Positions 16,499 to 25,620 of a stretch of DNA of 31,480 bases are shown piece by piece (the stretch's first letter is position 1; every line of letters starts with the position of its first letter). The translations under genes were made by a program, and so were the position numbers. The notes below the pieces were generated by a model. It ran no database searches, was not told where the DNA came from, and was given only the letters and a program-made list of their open reading frames with translations. Source of the DNA: CAZWBR01 sp964404205 (GTDB lineage: Bacteria; Bacteroidota; Bacteroidia; Bacteroidales; Prolixibacteraceae). The DNA lies in NCBI GenBank assembly GCA_964404205.1, contig CAYOJD010000021.1, positions 1 to 31,480 on the forward strand. Direction: 5' to 3'.

Positions 16499-16676
16499 GA
16501 GAAGAATTTAAGTTACAGATTTATTTACGAAAATATAGATCGCTCGCTATCTGTAAGCTTCAATCTTGAATATGCTGGAAATCGATTTGAATCTGAGCTT
16601 TTTTATCATAAATATGTTTCCCGCCGGCAAATAACCCAAACCTTAATATAAATATAGCAATACTTCTTTATGGCAT

Positions 16677-16711
16677 AAAAAAACGGGGCTGTTTAGAAAA
16701 CAAGCCCCGTT
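16677..16711 (-). terminator. Rho-independent terminator after the DUF2892 gene
   Basis: Read on the minus strand, AACGGGGCT (16711-16703) pairs with AGCCCCGTT (16690-16682); the stem continues inward with four more pairs past a one-base bulge, and is followed by a run of T (complement of A, 16677-16683). It lies 28 bases after the DUF2892 stop. The bases between it and the OmpA-type gene (16499-16676) are AT-rich and hold no gene that I can see. Confidence 0.85.
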
Positions 16712-16739
16712 AAGCTATTATAACAATTTAAAAAGCGGC

Positions 16740-16952
16740 TCACTTTGCTTTACGCGGTTTACACGTATTCACTCCAAAAAGGGTATAGAGCGGGCAAAAA
16801 TTGACAAACCCGGTGAGGATTAAAATAATGGCGAAGATCAACAGGACTAGTCCTATAGTCCCTTCCACAACACCGGTGTAATACAATAAGGCAATAATTA
16901 CCGCCAGCGCATACCTGACTATTTTATCGATTCCTCCAACATTCTTTTTCAT
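16740..16952 (-). CDS. DUF2892 (YgaP-like transmembrane) protein
   Basis: A 70-residue protein: a short N-terminal MKKNVGGIDKIVRY, two adjacent membrane helices (~14-27 and 31-47), then the conserved tail NFCPLYTLFGVNTCK with two cysteines. This is the full DUF2892 pattern, in which the motif CPLYxxxGxxTC follows the second helix. The protein is an inner-membrane protein of unknown role; in some bacteria the domain is fused to rhodanese (YgaP). The cysteines at 53 and 64 may be redox-active or metal-binding, which is inference only. It lies 50 bases downstream of the RluA-type gene on the same strand and is followed by a clear terminator, so it may end that operon. Confidence 0.9.
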   Translation of the reverse strand: MKKNVGGIDKIVRYALAVIIALLYYTGVVEGTIGLVLLIFAIILILTGFVNFCPLYTLFGVNTCKPRKAK

Positions 16953-17002
16953 AACTGATATTTTAAATTTTACTATAAAGAACGGTTCAAACGAAAATTT
17001 GT

Positions 17003-17923
17003 TTACGATTTGTCATCTTCTTTCAACAAGTAGTTGAAAGGAGGCGGTAGTAATGTTTCAAAACGCAAGGTTTGCCGGGTCACCGGATGGACAAATTCCA
17101 ACACACGTGCATGAAGGGCTATTCGCCGAATGGGATTTTGTTTCGAACCGTACTTCCGGTCGCCTACAATACTGTGGCCCAAATCTTTCATGTGTACCCT
17201 GATTTGATTCTTGCGGCCAGTTTCCAATTCCAAATCAACCAGTGTATAGTTTTCGGTTCGTTTCACCACGGTATAATGGGTTATCGCCTCATCGCCTTCG
17301 CCCGGGTTCTTTGTCGAATACATGATTAAGGCTTTATTCTCTTTCAGGTAAGAGCGTATTGTGCCTTCGTCACTCTCTACCTGCCCTTCGACAATGGCCG
17401 AATAGGTTCGCTCGACAACCATATCCTGCCACGCGCGTTGAAGGACAGACTGGATCTCCTCGCTTCGGGCAAACATCATCACGCCCGACGTATCGCGATC
17501 GAGACGGTGAATGACGAATATGCGATTTTCGGGATTGTCCCTTTTGACATAATCACTCAGAATACTGTAAGCCGTCAGCAACTTCTCTTTCGCGGTAGCA
17601 ATCGAGAGAATTCCGGCTGCTTTTTCGACAACAATAATATAGGGATCTTCGAAAAGAATCCGCAGACCGCGCAACCGCACCTGTTCTGATACTTTACCCC
17701 AGTTGATAGTGACCGTCTGCCCTTTTTTAAGCGGAAAGTCGAACTGGGTAACAGGTTGCGCTCCTAACGAGACCTGACGGTGGGCCAGCAACGATTTTAC
17801 GGTTGTGCGGCTTTTGCCCTTTAACTCTTGTATCAAAAAATTCAGCAGTTGACTGTCTTGCTTCACTAGCAACTGCGCAATCTTTGCCTTTGATTTATCC
17901 TGCCGGATAGGTTCTGTATTCAT
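17003..17923 (-). CDS. RluA-family RNA pseudouridine synthase
   Basis: A 306-residue pseudouridine synthase. An S4-like RNA-binding region lies at ~25-75 (LNFLIQELKGKSRTTVKSLLAHRQV). The catalytic domain begins near 88 (LRILFEDPYIIVVEKAAG) and has the RluA signature HRLDRDTSG at 139-147, with catalytic Asp142. C-terminal family blocks LVDLELETGRKNQIRVHM and DRKYG follow. It isomerises uridines in rRNA or tRNA; the exact target (RluA, RluC, RluD or other type) cannot be read here. I chose the ATG at 17923, ten bases after the preceding gene's stop; an upstream ATG at 17968 would overlap that gene by 35 bases and add 15 atypical residues. It is the third gene of the tight GH78-lipoprotein-RluA run. 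Confidence 0.93.
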   Translation of the reverse strand: MNTEPIRQDKSKAKIAQLLVKQDSQLLNFLIQELKGKSRTTVKSLLAHRQVSLGAQPVTQFDFPLKKGQTVTINWGKVSEQVRLRGLRILFEDPYIIVVEKAAGILSIATAKEKLLTAYSILSDYVKRDNPENRIFVIHRLDRDTSGVMMFARSEEIQSVLQRAWQDMVVERTYSAIVEGQVESDEGTIRSYLKENKALIMYSTKNPGEGDEAITHYTVVKRTENYTLVDLELETGRKNQIRVHMKDLGHSIVGDRKYGSKQNPIRRIALHARVLEFVHPVTRQTLRFETLLPPPFNYLLKEDDKS

Positions 17924-17933
17924 TTCATTGTTT

Positions 17934-18866
17934 TTATTGAGTAACATTTTCCGATAGGAAACTGTCAATCTTTTCGTTGTATTTAAAACCGGTTTCAGCC
18001 AACAAATCGTAAAACCGTTTGATCACCAATGTACTGCTCCTTTCTGGATTTTGGTTTATATATTTTTCGTACACAATTTTAAATTCGGGAACAACCAATT
18101 TGGTATCCAAATCGAATACCGGATTTTCTTCGGTACCCGAAAGCATTAGCGTCAAAAAGTCGGAGCAACGGTTTTCGGCATCGTGTACCGAGATATAAGC
18201 CGGATTGGCTTTAACAAAATCTTCCCACTGCATTAGTCGCACAGCAATGGTATCGGGTGAGAAAATAAGTTTTTCGTCGACCACCAACGGTTTCCGTTCA
18301 TCGTTAACTTTTAATTCCATAAACCGTTTAGAAGTATTCGATAAATTGTTTTTCAAGACATTGAGTAAAAAACTGTATTTAATTTCCAGAAAAAAATCAT
18401 CGTTCACCGATGTCAGTGCTATTCCATGCGCATCGAGTTGTTCTTTAAAACCTGTTACATCGGCATTATCGGCATCATTGCGTAATTTGTTGATTAACTC
18501 AACATTACCATTCAGATTTGTCTCATCGTAAGTTTGCACGACCGATTGGATAAAATCAGTCAGTACGACCAACATCGAATCAGCCGAAAGAGACTGAGCA
18601 GCAACAGAATCGGGAGTCGATTTTTTAAAAGCAGCAATGGCCAGATCGATAGAATTAAGATCGGTTTTGTCGAGCAAATCGAGGGCATCGCCGTAATCGA
18701 CTGCGTAATCAAATCTGGTTGCAGCCAGTTGCTCCATATTGGAAGCCTCCTGGTTCTCGGAATTTCCCGACTGGCGGGTTGAACTCATGTTGCATGAAGC
18801 AAAAAAAAGTAAAAAAACAATTGGTACTAAACGGTACATTCTCTTGACTTTGATAGGTTTTAACAT
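17934..18866 (-). CDS. Lipoprotein of unknown function
   Basis: A 310-residue protein with a lipoprotein signal: basic N-terminus, hydrophobic core, and a lipobox (FASC, acylated Cys25). A start at the internal ATG 18839 would put this Cys at 16, too short for a typical signal, so the ATG at 18866 (three bases after the GH78 stop) is preferred. The mature protein is helical and acidic with Asn/Asp-rich tracts: no repeat, catalytic motif or known domain is recognised. It is probably tethered to the outer or inner membrane facing the periplasm. Its spacing suggests translational coupling with the upstream GH78-like gene and the downstream RluA-type gene. Function unknown. Confidence 0.8.
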   Translation of the reverse strand: MLKPIKVKRMYRLVPIVFLLFFASCNMSSTRQSGNSENQEASNMEQLAATRFDYAVDYGDALDLLDKTDLNSIDLAIAAFKKSTPDSVAAQSLSADSMLVVLTDFIQSVVQTYDETNLNGNVELINKLRNDADNADVTGFKEQLDAHGIALTSVNDDFFLEIKYSFLLNVLKNNLSNTSKRFMELKVNDERKPLVVDEKLIFSPDTIAVRLMQWEDFVKANPAYISVHDAENRCSDFLTLMLSGTEENPVFDLDTKLVVPEFKIVYEKYINQNPERSSTLVIKRFYDLLAETGFKYNEKIDSFLSENVTQ

Positions 18867-18869
18867 ATA

Positions 18870-21053
18870 TTACAGTTCAGAATTAGTTACTTCGAGACGA
18901 TATTTACCTGAGCCTAATTCTACTTTATAAAAACCGTTTCCCGGTTTGATATCGATATTTTGCTCCCCGATTAGCAGCTTTGGATGCTGAATCGCGCGAA
19001 GCGGGACATACACAACCGCTGTAACATTGGCTGGAATCAGCACCTCTATCAGAAAAGAGGCGTGGTTGTCGGTTACAAAACTGGCTTCGATAGTACCACG
19101 AATGGTCGGGAAGCTGATTTGAGCCGATTCCAGTCCACCGGTTTGCGGTTTGATTTGTACCTTTTCAAATCCGGGCAATAAGGGTTCAATTCCCCATATT
19201 CCGCGCGGGATGATGTTGGCCGGAACAGCACCCCAGGCATGGTTCCAGTCGAGGTTGGGCTTGTATTTGATGTCCCATGCCTCCAATGTAATAGTCGAAC
19301 CGGTCTGAATCATGTTCCACCAGCTTCGCTCGCTGGTCGAACGTAACAGGTTAAGTGCAGCCTCATCTTCTTCGGCAACATAAAGCGCTTCGAGCAGGTA
19401 TTGAGCAGCATAAACGCTGCAAGCCATCTTTTTCGACACAATGAATTCAGCTATCGGACGGTGCATTTGTGGTTGTGCAATTCCAAATGCCAATGGAAAA
19501 ATATTGGCATGGAGCGACGAGTGTGATGAACCTTCGCCGTCGATATATAATCCGGTTAGCGGATTAAATAGGTTCCGGTTGATTGATTCACGAACTTGGT
19601 TTGCCCTGCGAGAAAAAAACTCGTTGTCAGCCTGATATCCCAAAGCAGCGGCAATTTGCGACATCAGTTTCAGCGACTGATAGTGAAATGCATTGACTAC
19701 TGTACTGACTTTGGGCATCTCATTTCCATCACGTTCTCCGGCAGGCCAATCAACAATATCGCGAAGTGGCTCAGCAATAAAAATCTTGGCCAACACCGAA
19801 TCATTCATCAATCCTGTTTGTGTGCTGATTAGCCCATCCTCGCGGGCCAGCCGCAACAATGTTTTTTCGCGTAAATCATCATAAAAAAAACGTAACGATT
19901 CCCTGTCACCGGTATATAGGTAGTCGGCCCAGGCCATCAGTACTGTGTGCATTATCCACTCTGTAGGCCATGTAGGATGCGTTATCAGATATTCGTGAGA
20001 ATAACGGGCAAGCGTGTATTCACGATCAGTACAATAATGTCCAAGTTGATTGATGTAAGCATCAGCCTCATACGGGATTCGTTCGCGGTCGCCATCAACA
20101 TAGATTCCGGCAAAAGAGGTAGCTTTAATGCTATATTTGCTTATATCCCAAACAGCATTCAATATGGAATCTGAACTGGAAAATGAGCTTTGAGAGTCGT
20201 CCCAGTAGTAGTTTACAGCAAGTTGTTCAACAGACTGCGGCAAAAGTTCGCCATAAAAATTTTCGATTTCGCAGTACCGGAAAGGAGTAACTTCGCCAAC
20301 AGACAATGGCATGCGAACCGATGCCGGATGTTGATGTTGTCCGATTGTCGGTATTGTAAGTGTGTACCATCGGTTGCCCCGTTTTACGGGCAATGCAATA
20401 CGTCGGTAGCGGATAGTACCGCAGGGATTGCGATCGATAGAATCAGGTGCAGCCAGTTTCTCCCCCAAATGAAAAATCACGGAATCGACTTTTGGGTTTT
20501 TAATCTGAACCCTTATCGTTCCAAAAGCATCTTTGCCAAAATCGGCAAAATAGCCACCACGCCCTTTCTTCGTAAAGCGAACAGGCAACACCACAGTCTG
20601 CTGTAAAGGAAGTACCGATGTTTTATAATTATCGTTGAGATTCCCGGTTTTGAAACTTTGGATATCAGAATAGGAACTAACTGATTTATCCTGATACCAA
20701 ACCCTAACCTTCCAGAAATAGTGGGTGTTGGGTTTAAGCGGTTCGCCTTTGTAGGAAATATTGACCGACTGAGGTGATAGGATTTTTCCTGTATCCCAAC
20801 AGTCACCCTGATCAAGTTCAGCCTTATTTTGGGTTGTAGAGACGAAAATCTGGTAAGCTATCTGCCGGTCGTCGTTACGATTTCCGTTTACGACCCACGA
20901 AAATTCGGGTTCGCTATCCTCAATTACAGTCAGTTCCGGTTGACGTAACATTTCGACCATCAATCCGGAAGGTTGATCGTGCCTGTTGTCGGACAGGTTG
21001 CACGAGGCCAACATACTTACTATGAGAATGAAAAGAAACGAGAATCTCAACAT
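18870..21053 (-). CDS. GH78-like alpha-L-rhamnosidase lipoprotein
   Basis: A 727-residue secreted glycoside hydrolase. The N-terminus is a lipoprotein signal with lipobox LASC (Cys18). Residues ~35-130 look like a fibronectin-type/Ig beta domain (VEMLRQPELTVIEDSEPEFSW). A second beta domain precedes the (alpha/alpha)6-barrel. That barrel has the acidic cluster DGDRERIPYEADAY (320-333), matching the catalytic region of GH78, and the block TLEAWDIKYKPNLDWNHAWGA, where GH78 enzymes hold another conserved Glu. A C-terminal beta domain (~640-727) follows. It would release terminal L-rhamnose from plant or microbial glycans at the cell surface. The start at ATG 21053 puts the lipobox in place; an in-frame ATG at 21110 would add 19 non-signal residues. 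Substrate and exact family subgroup are inferred. Confidence 0.8.
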   Translation of the reverse strand: MLRFSFLFILIVSMLASCNLSDNRHDQPSGLMVEMLRQPELTVIEDSEPEFSWVVNGNRNDDRQIAYQIFVSTTQNKAELDQGDCWDTGKILSPQSVNISYKGEPLKPNTHYFWKVRVWYQDKSVSSYSDIQSFKTGNLNDNYKTSVLPLQQTVVLPVRFTKKGRGGYFADFGKDAFGTIRVQIKNPKVDSVIFHLGEKLAAPDSIDRNPCGTIRYRRIALPVKRGNRWYTLTIPTIGQHQHPASVRMPLSVGEVTPFRYCEIENFYGELLPQSVEQLAVNYYWDDSQSSFSSSDSILNAVWDISKYSIKATSFAGIYVDGDRERIPYEADAYINQLGHYCTDREYTLARYSHEYLITHPTWPTEWIMHTVLMAWADYLYTGDRESLRFFYDDLREKTLLRLAREDGLISTQTGLMNDSVLAKIFIAEPLRDIVDWPAGERDGNEMPKVSTVVNAFHYQSLKLMSQIAAALGYQADNEFFSRRANQVRESINRNLFNPLTGLYIDGEGSSHSSLHANIFPLAFGIAQPQMHRPIAEFIVSKKMACSVYAAQYLLEALYVAEEDEAALNLLRSTSERSWWNMIQTGSTITLEAWDIKYKPNLDWNHAWGAVPANIIPRGIWGIEPLLPGFEKVQIKPQTGGLESAQISFPTIRGTIEASFVTDNHASFLIEVLIPANVTAVVYVPLRAIQHPKLLIGEQNIDIKPGNGFYKVELGSGKYRLEVTNSEL

Positions 21054-21155
21054 GGCTTGACGCTTCAAGAAAACGTTACTAAGATACAGGTTAAAGCCCA
21101 GATTCCGCACACCTCAGCCTGATAATAATATCCCGACAGAAAATAGTGCTAACAA

Positions 21156-21181
21156 AAAAGCACCCCTTTCGGGATGCTTTT
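21156..21181 (-). terminator. Rho-independent terminator after pgi
   Basis: AAAAGCA (21156-21162) pairs with TGCTTTT (21175-21181), then one C-A mismatch and CCC/GGG close a 4-base loop. On the minus strand the hairpin has a GAAA tetraloop and is followed by six T. It lies 20 bases after the pgi stop. Confidence 0.85.
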
Positions 21182-21200
21182 GATTATAGAGAATGAAAAC

Positions 21201-22555
21201 TTATTTCAATCGTTCTTTGATAGCTGCAGTTTCTTTCTCGAAGCCCGGTTTTTCGAGTAGCGCAAACATATTTTTCTTGTATGCTTCTACTCCAGGTTGA
21301 TCAAATGGATTGACATCGAGAACATAACCACTGATTCCGCAGGCAATTTCGAAAAAATAAATCAATTGGCCGAGATAATATTCGTTCAGTTTGGGAATGG
21401 CAATACGCATATTGGGTACTCCACCATCCACGTGGGCAATGATTGTGCCCAGTTCGGCCATTTTATTTACTTCGTCAACACGTTTACCAGCCAGAAAATT
21501 AAGTTTGTCCAAATCGGCTTTGTCGCTCGGGATAAGCACCTCGTTGTTTACTTCGCCAACAGATAAAACTGTTTCGAAAAGGGTGCGTTCGCCTTCCTGA
21601 ATATATTGGCCCATCGAGTGTAAATCACTTGAAAAATCGACACTTGCAGGGAAAATACCCAACCCGTCTTTCCCTTCACTTTCACCATACAATTGTTTCC
21701 ACCATTCGGCAAAGAAGTGAAGTTTCGGATTATAATTGACCATAATCTCGATCTTCTTACCCGATTTGTAGAGTCCATTACGGGCAGCGGCATACTGTGC
21801 TGCAATATTTTGTTCGTATGGGACTTCTGCACCACAGGCTTTTTCCATATCAACTGCTCCTTTTACCAGTTCGCGGATATTGAACCCGGCCATGGCAATC
21901 GCAACCAATCCTACAGGGGTTAAAACAGAGTAACGGCCGCCGACATTGTCAGGGATGACATAGGTTTTGTAGCCCTCTTCGGTAGCCAGCGTTCGCAAGG
22001 CACCGCGTTCGGCATCGGTTACGGCAATAATTCGCTTTTGAGCCTCTTCAATACCATATTTATCTTCGAGGTCCTGCTTCAGCAAACGGAATGCCAGTGC
22101 CGGTTCGGTTGTTGTTCNNNNNNNNNNTTTGAAATTACGGCACATGCCCATTCTTTGGTATCGAGCAAATCGCGCAATTCGGCCAGATAATCTTCACTAA
22201 TATTTTGTCCGGCAAAAAGAACCAGTGGGGCTTCGAATGAGCCTTTAATCTGGGCAAATGAATCAGAAAGGGCATCAATTACCGATTTTGCACCAAGATA
22301 AGAGCCCCCAATGCCAATCACTACAAAGATTTCGAGATGTTTCGACTGTAGTCGGGTAACCGTTTTTTCGATATCCAAAAGTTCTGCTTCCGAAATGGAA
22401 GAGGGCAAATCGACCCAGCCCAGAAAATCGTTTCCTTTTCCGGTTTTATTGTGAAGGGCAAGATTGCTGGCTTCAACACTGCTTTTATATCCATCAATTT
22501 CGTTTTTCGGTACAAAACCGTAAACTTTGTCGAGATGTAACGAGATATTTTTCAT
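21201..22555 (-). CDS. pgi: Glucose-6-phosphate isomerase, interrupted by an assembly gap
   Basis: Interconverts glucose-6-phosphate and fructose-6-phosphate in glycolysis and gluconeogenesis, in the cytoplasm. The N-terminal ~142 codons (22555-22128) and the C-terminal part (22117-21201) are both intact but in different frames on either side of ten N. The N-terminal part ends CAVIS and the C-terminal part begins TTTEPALAF, so the missing bases code for the KSG of the conserved sugar-isomerase motif ISKSGTTTEPA. Other family features are GIGGSYLGA near the N-terminus and, in the C-terminal part, SVLTPVG and the end-block FDQPGVEAYKKNMF. With five gap bases, length would be about 449 residues, normal for Bacteroidota. 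It is the last gene of lysS-gpsA-pgi, 37 bases after gpsA. The frame break is treated as an assembly artefact. Confidence 0.92.
22118..22127. other. Assembly gap (10 N) inside pgi
   Basis: Ten undetermined bases. The two flanks fit one pgi frame only if the true length is congruent to 2 modulo 3, and the conserved motif predicts 5 bases, so the ten N look like a placeholder. Confidence 0.97.
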
Positions 22556-22592
22556 TGAATTATCTATTTAAACTAAACTATTTTATTTGAAT

Positions 22593-23597
22593 TTATCTGA
22601 GATGCTCGGTCAGCAGGCGCATTTCGATAGCCGGCGAAATACCTTCGTAAATGATGTTATAAACGGTATCGGTAATTGGCATATTGACATGATATTGCTC
22701 ATTCAGTTCCTTGATACATTTGGTGGCATAATAACCTTCAGCAATCATATCCATTTCGAGCATGGCCGAACGTACGGTGTAACCTTTCCCAATCATGGTT
22801 CCAAAAGTACGGTTACGCGAAAATTGAGAATATCCGGTAACCAGAAGGTCGCCCAGATAGGCCGACGATTTGATATCGCGGGTAATGGGGTGAACAGTAT
22901 CGACAAATCTTTTGATCTCCTGAATGGCATTCGACATCAAAACAGCCTGAAAATTATCGCCATACCTCAAACTATGCGAAATACCAGATGCAATAGCCAT
23001 GATATTTTTTAATACTGCCGAATATTCGGTTCCCCAAATATCATCCGAGATATGGGTACGAAGGAACGGGCTTTCGAGTAACATGGCAAAATGTCGGGCA
23101 CGTTTCACATCGGGACTGGCAATGGTCAGATACGAAAGTAAATCTCTTGCAACCTCTTCAGCATGGCAAGGGCCTGCAATAACACCAAACTGATCGAACG
23201 GAACATCATAAAACTCATGAAAATATTCGCCTACCAGAAGGTTTCCGTCAGGAATAATCCCTTTGATGGCCGACACCACATATTTATTGTTTAAATCGAC
23301 CGTAAGGTGCCTTAATGTTTCTTTCAAAAAAGCCGATGGTGTAACAAAGACCAAAATATCAGAATCCCTGACAATTTCGTTGATATCGGAATAGAAATTT
23401 ATCCGGGACACATCAAATTCGACACTTCTCAAATAATTGGGATTGTGCCTGAATTTTTTAAACAACTCGATACTTTCCGGTTTTCGGATAAACCAATTAA
23501 TCTCCGGAAGGTTATAAATGAACAGTTTAGCCAGAGCTGTTGCCCAGCTCCCACTTCCGATGATGGCTACTTTACTTTTTTCGTTAATTTCAGTCAT
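22593..23597 (-). CDS. gpsA: NAD(P)H-dependent glycerol-3-phosphate dehydrogenase
   Basis: A 334-residue GpsA. The Rossmann motif GSGSWATAL is at 14-22, with a NADP/NAD-binding loop at FIRKPE. The family signatures are present: VSAIKGI near 108, the substrate-binding GPCHAEEVA near 140 (usually GPSHAEEVA), and the second domain with LKNIMAIASG, GDLLVTGYS, SRNRTFG and EMDMIAEGYYATK. It reduces dihydroxyacetone phosphate to sn-glycerol-3-phosphate, the backbone for membrane phospholipids. It starts 13 bases after the lysS stop and precedes pgi by 37 bases, so the three probably form an operon joining translation, lipid and sugar metabolism. The only oddity is Cys in place of Ser in the GPSHAEE block, which is tolerable. 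Confidence 0.96.
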   Translation of the reverse strand: MTEINEKSKVAIIGSGSWATALAKLFIYNLPEINWFIRKPESIELFKKFRHNPNYLRSVEFDVSRINFYSDINEIVRDSDILVFVTPSAFLKETLRHLTVDLNNKYVVSAIKGIIPDGNLLVGEYFHEFYDVPFDQFGVIAGPCHAEEVARDLLSYLTIASPDVKRARHFAMLLESPFLRTHISDDIWGTEYSAVLKNIMAIASGISHSLRYGDNFQAVLMSNAIQEIKRFVDTVHPITRDIKSSAYLGDLLVTGYSQFSRNRTFGTMIGKGYTVRSAMLEMDMIAEGYYATKCIKELNEQYHVNMPITDTVYNIIYEGISPAIEMRLLTEHLR

Positions 23598-23610
23598 TTT
23601 ACTGAAATAG

Positions 23611-25332
23611 TTAATTTAACCAGTTGGCAACGTCGCTCGCGGATGGGTTGGGTAACCCAAGCTGATTCTTCTTGTTGTACCCGCAAAGATCGTTAAACAA
23701 TTTTCCGGGTTTGACATCGTTGAGCTGGGCCACTTTTTTGAAGCCCATCTTTTTCAATGTCTCGATCCACTCCTCGGGAATACCCTTTTCGAGATATTTA
23801 TCATTAGTATCCTCTTCCGTTTTCTTCTCCGGTTTCATCTGCGGGAAGAAGAGGACATCCTGTATAGAGGGCGAATTGGTCATTAACATGGTCAAACGGT
23901 CGATTCCAATCCCCATTCCCGATGTTGGTGGCATACCATATTCCAGTGCACGGACAAAATCCATATCGATAAACATCGCTTCGTTGTCCCCTTTTTCCGA
24001 CAGTCGAAGTTGCTCCTGAAAACGGTCTAACTGATCGATTGGGTCGTTCAACTCGGAATAGGCATTACAAAGTTCTTTCCCGTTGACCATCAACTCGAAG
24101 CGTTCAGTCAAATCAGGGTTGGTCCGGTGTTTCTTGCACAACGGCGACATCTCGACCGGATAGTCGGTAATAAAAGTGGGCTGGACATAATGGCCTTCGC
24201 ACTTTTCGCCAAAAATCTCATCAATTATTTTGCCTTTGCCCATCGTGGCATCGACTTCGATTCCCAGCTCTTTACAAACCTTGCGCAAAGCCTCTTCGTC
24301 CATTCCTGAGATATCGGCTCCGGTATGTTCCTTGATGGCATCGAACATGGTAATGCGTTTGAACGGGCGTTTGAAGTTGATCACCTTATCGCCTACGGTT
24401 ACTTCAGTCGTTCCGTGTAGGGCGAGGCTTACTTTTTCAATCATCTCCTCGGTGAAATCCATCATCCAGTTATAATCTTTGTAAGCCACATAAATTTCCA
24501 TTACGGTAAATTCGGGATTATGCGTACGGTCCATCCCTTCGTTACGGAAATCTTTTGCAAATTCATAAACCCCTTCGAACCCGCCTACAATAAGCCTTTT
24601 AAGATATAACTCATTGGCTATACGCATATAAAGCGGCATATTCAATGCATTGTGATGGGTAATAAACGGACGAGCCGCAGCTCCTCCCGGTATAGGTTGC
24701 AATATGGGCGTTTCTACTTCAAGGTATCCTTTTTCATTAAAAAACTGACGCATTGTATTGATAATCTGCGTTCTTTTAACGAAAACATCTTTTACCTGCG
24801 GGTTGACAATAAGGTCGAGATAACGTTGACGATATCGCTGTTCGGGATCGGTAAAAGCATCGAAAGTTTTACCTTCCTTCTCTTTCACTACTGGTAACGG
24901 ACGAATTGATTTGCTCAGAACAACAAACTCTTTGACATGAATGGTCGTTTCGCCCATTTGCGTGATAAAAACAAATCCTTTTACTCCAATAATATCGCCA
25001 ATATCAAGCAATTTCTTAAAAACGTCGTTATAGAGTGTCTTATCCTCTGCGGGACAAATTTCGTCACGATTTACGTAAATCTGAATTCTGCCGGTTTCAT
25101 CCTGCAATTCACCAAAAGATGCCTTTCCCATAATACGCTGACTCATCAGCCGTCCGGCAAAAACAACATCCTGAAAGTTCCCACTTTCGGGATTATAGTT
25201 TTCAATAATCTGTTTTACAGTTGCATTGGTTTTAAACTCGTCGGCCGGATAAGGGTTTATCCCAAGTTCGCGCAATTTCTGCAAAGAATTACGACGGATA
25301 ATCTCCTGTTCGCTTAACTCTATATTGCTCAT
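23611..25332 (-). CDS. lysS: Lysyl-tRNA synthetase, class II
   Basis: A 573-residue class II enzyme charging tRNA-Lys. The N-terminal OB-fold anticodon-binding domain (~55-150) contains FAGRLMSQRIMGKASFGEL and DETGRIQIY. The catalytic core has motif 2 FRNEGMDRTHNPEFT (near 265-279) and motif 3 GMPPTSGMGIGIDRLTMLM (near 475-493) with its ATP-binding Arg. About 75 residues after motif 3 (ending ...SASDVANWLN) are absent from E. coli LysS (505 aa) but are usual in Bacteroidota. It starts 36 bases downstream of the divergent promoter region shared with recJ and leads the lysS-gpsA-pgi operon. Confidence 0.97.
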   Translation of the reverse strand: MSNIELSEQEIIRRNSLQKLRELGINPYPADEFKTNATVKQIIENYNPESGNFQDVVFAGRLMSQRIMGKASFGELQDETGRIQIYVNRDEICPAEDKTLYNDVFKKLLDIGDIIGVKGFVFITQMGETTIHVKEFVVLSKSIRPLPVVKEKEGKTFDAFTDPEQRYRQRYLDLIVNPQVKDVFVKRTQIINTMRQFFNEKGYLEVETPILQPIPGGAAARPFITHHNALNMPLYMRIANELYLKRLIVGGFEGVYEFAKDFRNEGMDRTHNPEFTVMEIYVAYKDYNWMMDFTEEMIEKVSLALHGTTEVTVGDKVINFKRPFKRITMFDAIKEHTGADISGMDEEALRKVCKELGIEVDATMGKGKIIDEIFGEKCEGHYVQPTFITDYPVEMSPLCKKHRTNPDLTERFELMVNGKELCNAYSELNDPIDQLDRFQEQLRLSEKGDNEAMFIDMDFVRALEYGMPPTSGMGIGIDRLTMLMTNSPSIQDVLFFPQMKPEKKTEEDTNDKYLEKGIPEEWIETLKKMGFKKVAQLNDVKPGKLFNDLCGYNKKNQLGLPNPSASDVANWLN

Positions 25333-25366
25333 CTTTAAAAAATTTCCTAAATCAAAAAATTAACCG

Positions 25367-25398
25367 CAAAGATATAAAAAGATATCGGGATCGGTAAA
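25367..25398 (-). promoter_or_regulatory. Bacteroidota-type promoter for lysS
   Basis: On the minus strand TATCTTTG (25374-25367) is a perfect -7 element, preceded by TTTA (25398-25395) at a 20-base spacing as a -33 element. Transcription would begin about 25-30 bases before the lysS ATG. Confidence 0.6.
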
Positions 25399-25548
25399 CC
25401 GGAAGTTGTTTATTGTACACTATCCTTTTTTAGTACTGACAATCCCGACTGAAAAGAAAACCTACAGCTAAACAAAAACCACTACCTACTGGTTATCAAA
25501 ATATTCGGTTAAAGTTACAGAAAAGTGACAGTTTAGACAATTAATATT

Positions 25549-25578
25549 TTTGCCACCCAAAGCCATTTCGTATATTTG
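25549..25578 (+). promoter_or_regulatory. Bacteroidota-type promoter for recJ
   Basis: TTTG (25549-25552), an 18-base spacer and TATATTTG (25571-25578) match the -33/-7 consensus exactly. The recJ ATG is 43 bases after the -7 element. The remainder of the 25333-25620 interval holds no gene that I can see. Confidence 0.65.
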
Positions 25579-25620
25579 GGAAATTAATCATAAAGAACGT
25601 CTCAACGTAAAGGAGATTGT

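Noticed and set aside
21201..22555. pgi as a frameshifted pseudogene or two genes
   Set aside because: The break coincides exactly with the run of N, and the flanks join in the conserved motif if five bases are assumed.
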